This document shows positions 6,903 through 7,498 of a stretch of DNA of 7,498 nt, piece by piece. Position 1 is the first letter of the stretch; the number at the start of each line of letters is the position of its first letter. Below the pieces are notes generated by a model, which saw nothing but the letters and a program-made list of their open reading frames with translations, did not search any database and was not told the origin of the DNA. The position numbers were made by a program, and so were the translations under genes. This DNA comes from RECO01 sp050485385 (GTDB taxonomy: Bacteria; Pseudomonadota; Alphaproteobacteria; Geminicoccales; Geminicoccaceae): NCBI GenBank assembly GCA_050485385.1, contig JBJHBG010000166.1:1-7498 (forward strand), written 5' to 3'.

Positions 6903-7001
6903 TCGGAGCCACCAAGTCACGAGGCTGACGATGGCGACGGTCGCCGCGTAGTTGGCAGCGAGCTTGGCGTAGCGGGTAGCGATGCGCCGCCAGCCCTTCA
7001 C
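6903..7001 (-). pseudogene. IS5-like transposase, C-terminal remnant
   Basis: Reading the minus strand from 7001 gives about 33 residues beginning KGWRRIATRYAKLAANY and continuing through a hydrophobic stretch to VTWWLRL. This strongly resembles the extreme C-terminus of IS5-family (IS427-like) transposases, which characteristically carry WRRIATRYDKLAANY followed by a short hydrophobic tail ending in FWL or similar. Upstream in this frame there is no transposase sequence and a stop is met at 7044-7046, so the DDE catalytic domain is gone. After WWL the next codon is CGA rather than a stop, one base from TGA, so the normal stop may have been lost by mutation. The frame then runs on antisense to lpxC without meaning. 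The assignment is from recalled family pattern, not a search; I could not identify terminal inverted repeats. Confidence 0.7.
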
Positions 7002-7245
7002 CCTCGATCTCCAAGCCGTCGTCGGTGGGGAATGGTTGCGGCTCTACGATCGGACGCCGACCCCGCAGGCGTTCGCGGAAGCGGCCGTCGCCGCCAAGCG
7101 GCTCAAGGGCACGAAACCGGATCTCGCCCCCCTGGACATCGCGATCGGCGCGCCGCGCCTCGACGCGTTCCTCCGCGAGCTGAGGCCGGGCCGCACTGCA
7201 CGTGCGTCCCTTGGGGCGACACGCTCCCGGCCGCGTAGCGGCTAG
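6982..7245 (+). CDS. unrecognised open frame of 87 codons, possibly a gene fragment
   Basis: I do not recognise this product. The ATG at 6982 follows closely after an in-frame stop (6970-6972), and there is no good Shine-Dalgarno. Its first 5-7 codons are antisense to the transposase remnant, so the true N-terminus, if any, is probably missing. Residues from about 8 to 68 look coding-like: third positions are nearly all G or C and the composition is balanced (for example GGEWLRLYDRTPTPQAF and LDIAIGAPRLDAFLREL), suggesting a helical soluble segment. The last 15-18 residues are Arg/Ser-rich and look like non-coding read-through up to the stop at 7243-7245, which overlaps the stop of the convergent dehydrogenase gene. 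No signal peptide or membrane segment is seen. It is best regarded as a remnant of a gene broken by the same event that left the insertion-sequence scrap. Confidence 0.3.
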   Translation: MRRQPFTLDLQAVVGGEWLRLYDRTPTPQAFAEAAVAAKRLKGTKPDLAPLDIAIGAPRLDAFLRELRPGRTARASLGATRSRPRSG

Positions 7246-7498
7246 AAGGAGCGCGGCAGGCCGAGGACGTGTTCGGCGAGGTAGGAGAGGATCAGGTTGG
7301 TGGAGATGGGGGCGACCTGATAGAGGCGGGTCTCGCGGAACTTGCGCTCGACGTCGTACTCCTCGGCGAAGCCGAAGCCGCCGTGGGTCTGGAGGCAGAC
7401 GTTGGCCGCCTCGTTGGAGGCATCGGCCGCCAGCATCTTCGCCATGTTGGCCTCGGCGCCGCAGTTCAGCCCCGCTTCGTAGCGCCGGCAGGCGTCCT
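7242..7498 (-). CDS. acyl-CoA dehydrogenase, C-terminal end (partial)
   Basis: This is the 3' end of a minus-strand gene entering from the right edge; about 85 residues are visible, ending in LGLPRSF and TAG at 7242-7244. The stretch NMAKMLAADASNEAANVCLQ, then THGGFGFAEEYDVERKFRE and TRLYQVAPISTNLILSY, is the last helical bundle and FAD-contacting region of the acyl-CoA dehydrogenase family, flavoenzymes that oxidise acyl-CoA thioesters to the enoyl-CoA and pass electrons to ETF. QTHGGFGF is the well-known family motif. The position where short- and medium-chain enzymes have their catalytic Glu (YEGT) reads YQVAP here, so the base must lie elsewhere or the substrate class differs. The specific substrate cannot be told from this fragment. 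An ATG at 7443 lies inside the gene and is not its start, because the homology continues upstream (RRYEAGLNCGAEAN). Confidence 0.9.
   Translation of the reverse strand, partial: DACRRYEAGLNCGAEANMAKMLAADASNEAANVCLQTHGGFGFAEEYDVERKFRETRLYQVAPISTNLILSYLAEHVLGLPRSF

Noticed and set aside
7198..7205. Palindrome GCACGTGC as an operator
   Set aside because: An isolated 8-bp palindrome within a probable gene remnant, with no promoter or second copy nearby.
7230..7242. Small GCCGC-GTA-GCGGC hairpin at the dehydrogenase stop as a terminator
   Set aside because: The stem is only 5 bp, it overlaps the stop codon and no T-run follows on either strand; such stems are expected by chance at this GC content.
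1..7498. CRISPR arrays, tRNA or rRNA genes, prophage attachment sites, defence genes
   Set aside because: I looked on both strands and saw no regularly spaced repeats, no tRNA-like cloverleaf and no such protein motifs.

Overview
This window is a segment of a bacterial dcw (division and cell wall) cluster from a high-GC organism. It is very probably an alphaproteobacterium. The reasons are the order murC-murB-ddl-ftsQ-ftsA-ftsZ-lpxC with murB lying between murC and ddl, an FtsZ tail ending in LPAFLRR, and an FtsA phosphate-1 motif with a Cys-Cys pair. Codon third positions are almost all G or C, which is why long spurious antisense open frames cover most of the window. I cannot name a genus from the sequence alone.

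Layout: bases 1-419 are the 3' end of murC. It is followed without gaps by murB (416-1321), ddl (1318-2229), ftsQ (2217-3038) and ftsA (3035-4333), each overlapping its upstream neighbour by 4 to 13 bases. ftsZ (4393-5799) follows after a 59-base spacer. A 142-base intergenic region holding a perfect 11-bp hairpin then separates ftsZ from lpxC (5942-6889). All seven genes are on the plus strand and read as one transcriptional block, possibly with an extra promoter before lpxC.

The dcw block ends abruptly at lpxC. Bases 6890-7241 hold a minus-strand C-terminal scrap of an IS5-like transposase and an unrecognised plus-strand open frame of 87 codons. From 7242 to the right edge, on the minus strand, lies the 3' end of an acyl-CoA dehydrogenase gene unrelated to cell division. 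The insertion-sequence scrap lies exactly where cluster synteny is lost, so it probably marks an old rearrangement.

How the genes work together: MurC and MurB act in cytoplasmic synthesis of the UDP-MurNAc-peptide. Ddl supplies the D-Ala-D-Ala dipeptide. FtsQ, FtsA and FtsZ are the inner-membrane, membrane-tethering and GTPase parts of the divisome. LpxC commits UDP-acyl-GlcNAc to lipid A, linking outer-membrane synthesis to division. All of the core genes look intact with their catalytic residues present. I did not find a new biological system here; the points worth a second look are the ftsZ-lpxC leader hairpin, the G8 tract at the ftsQ/ftsA junction, and the scarred junction after lpxC.
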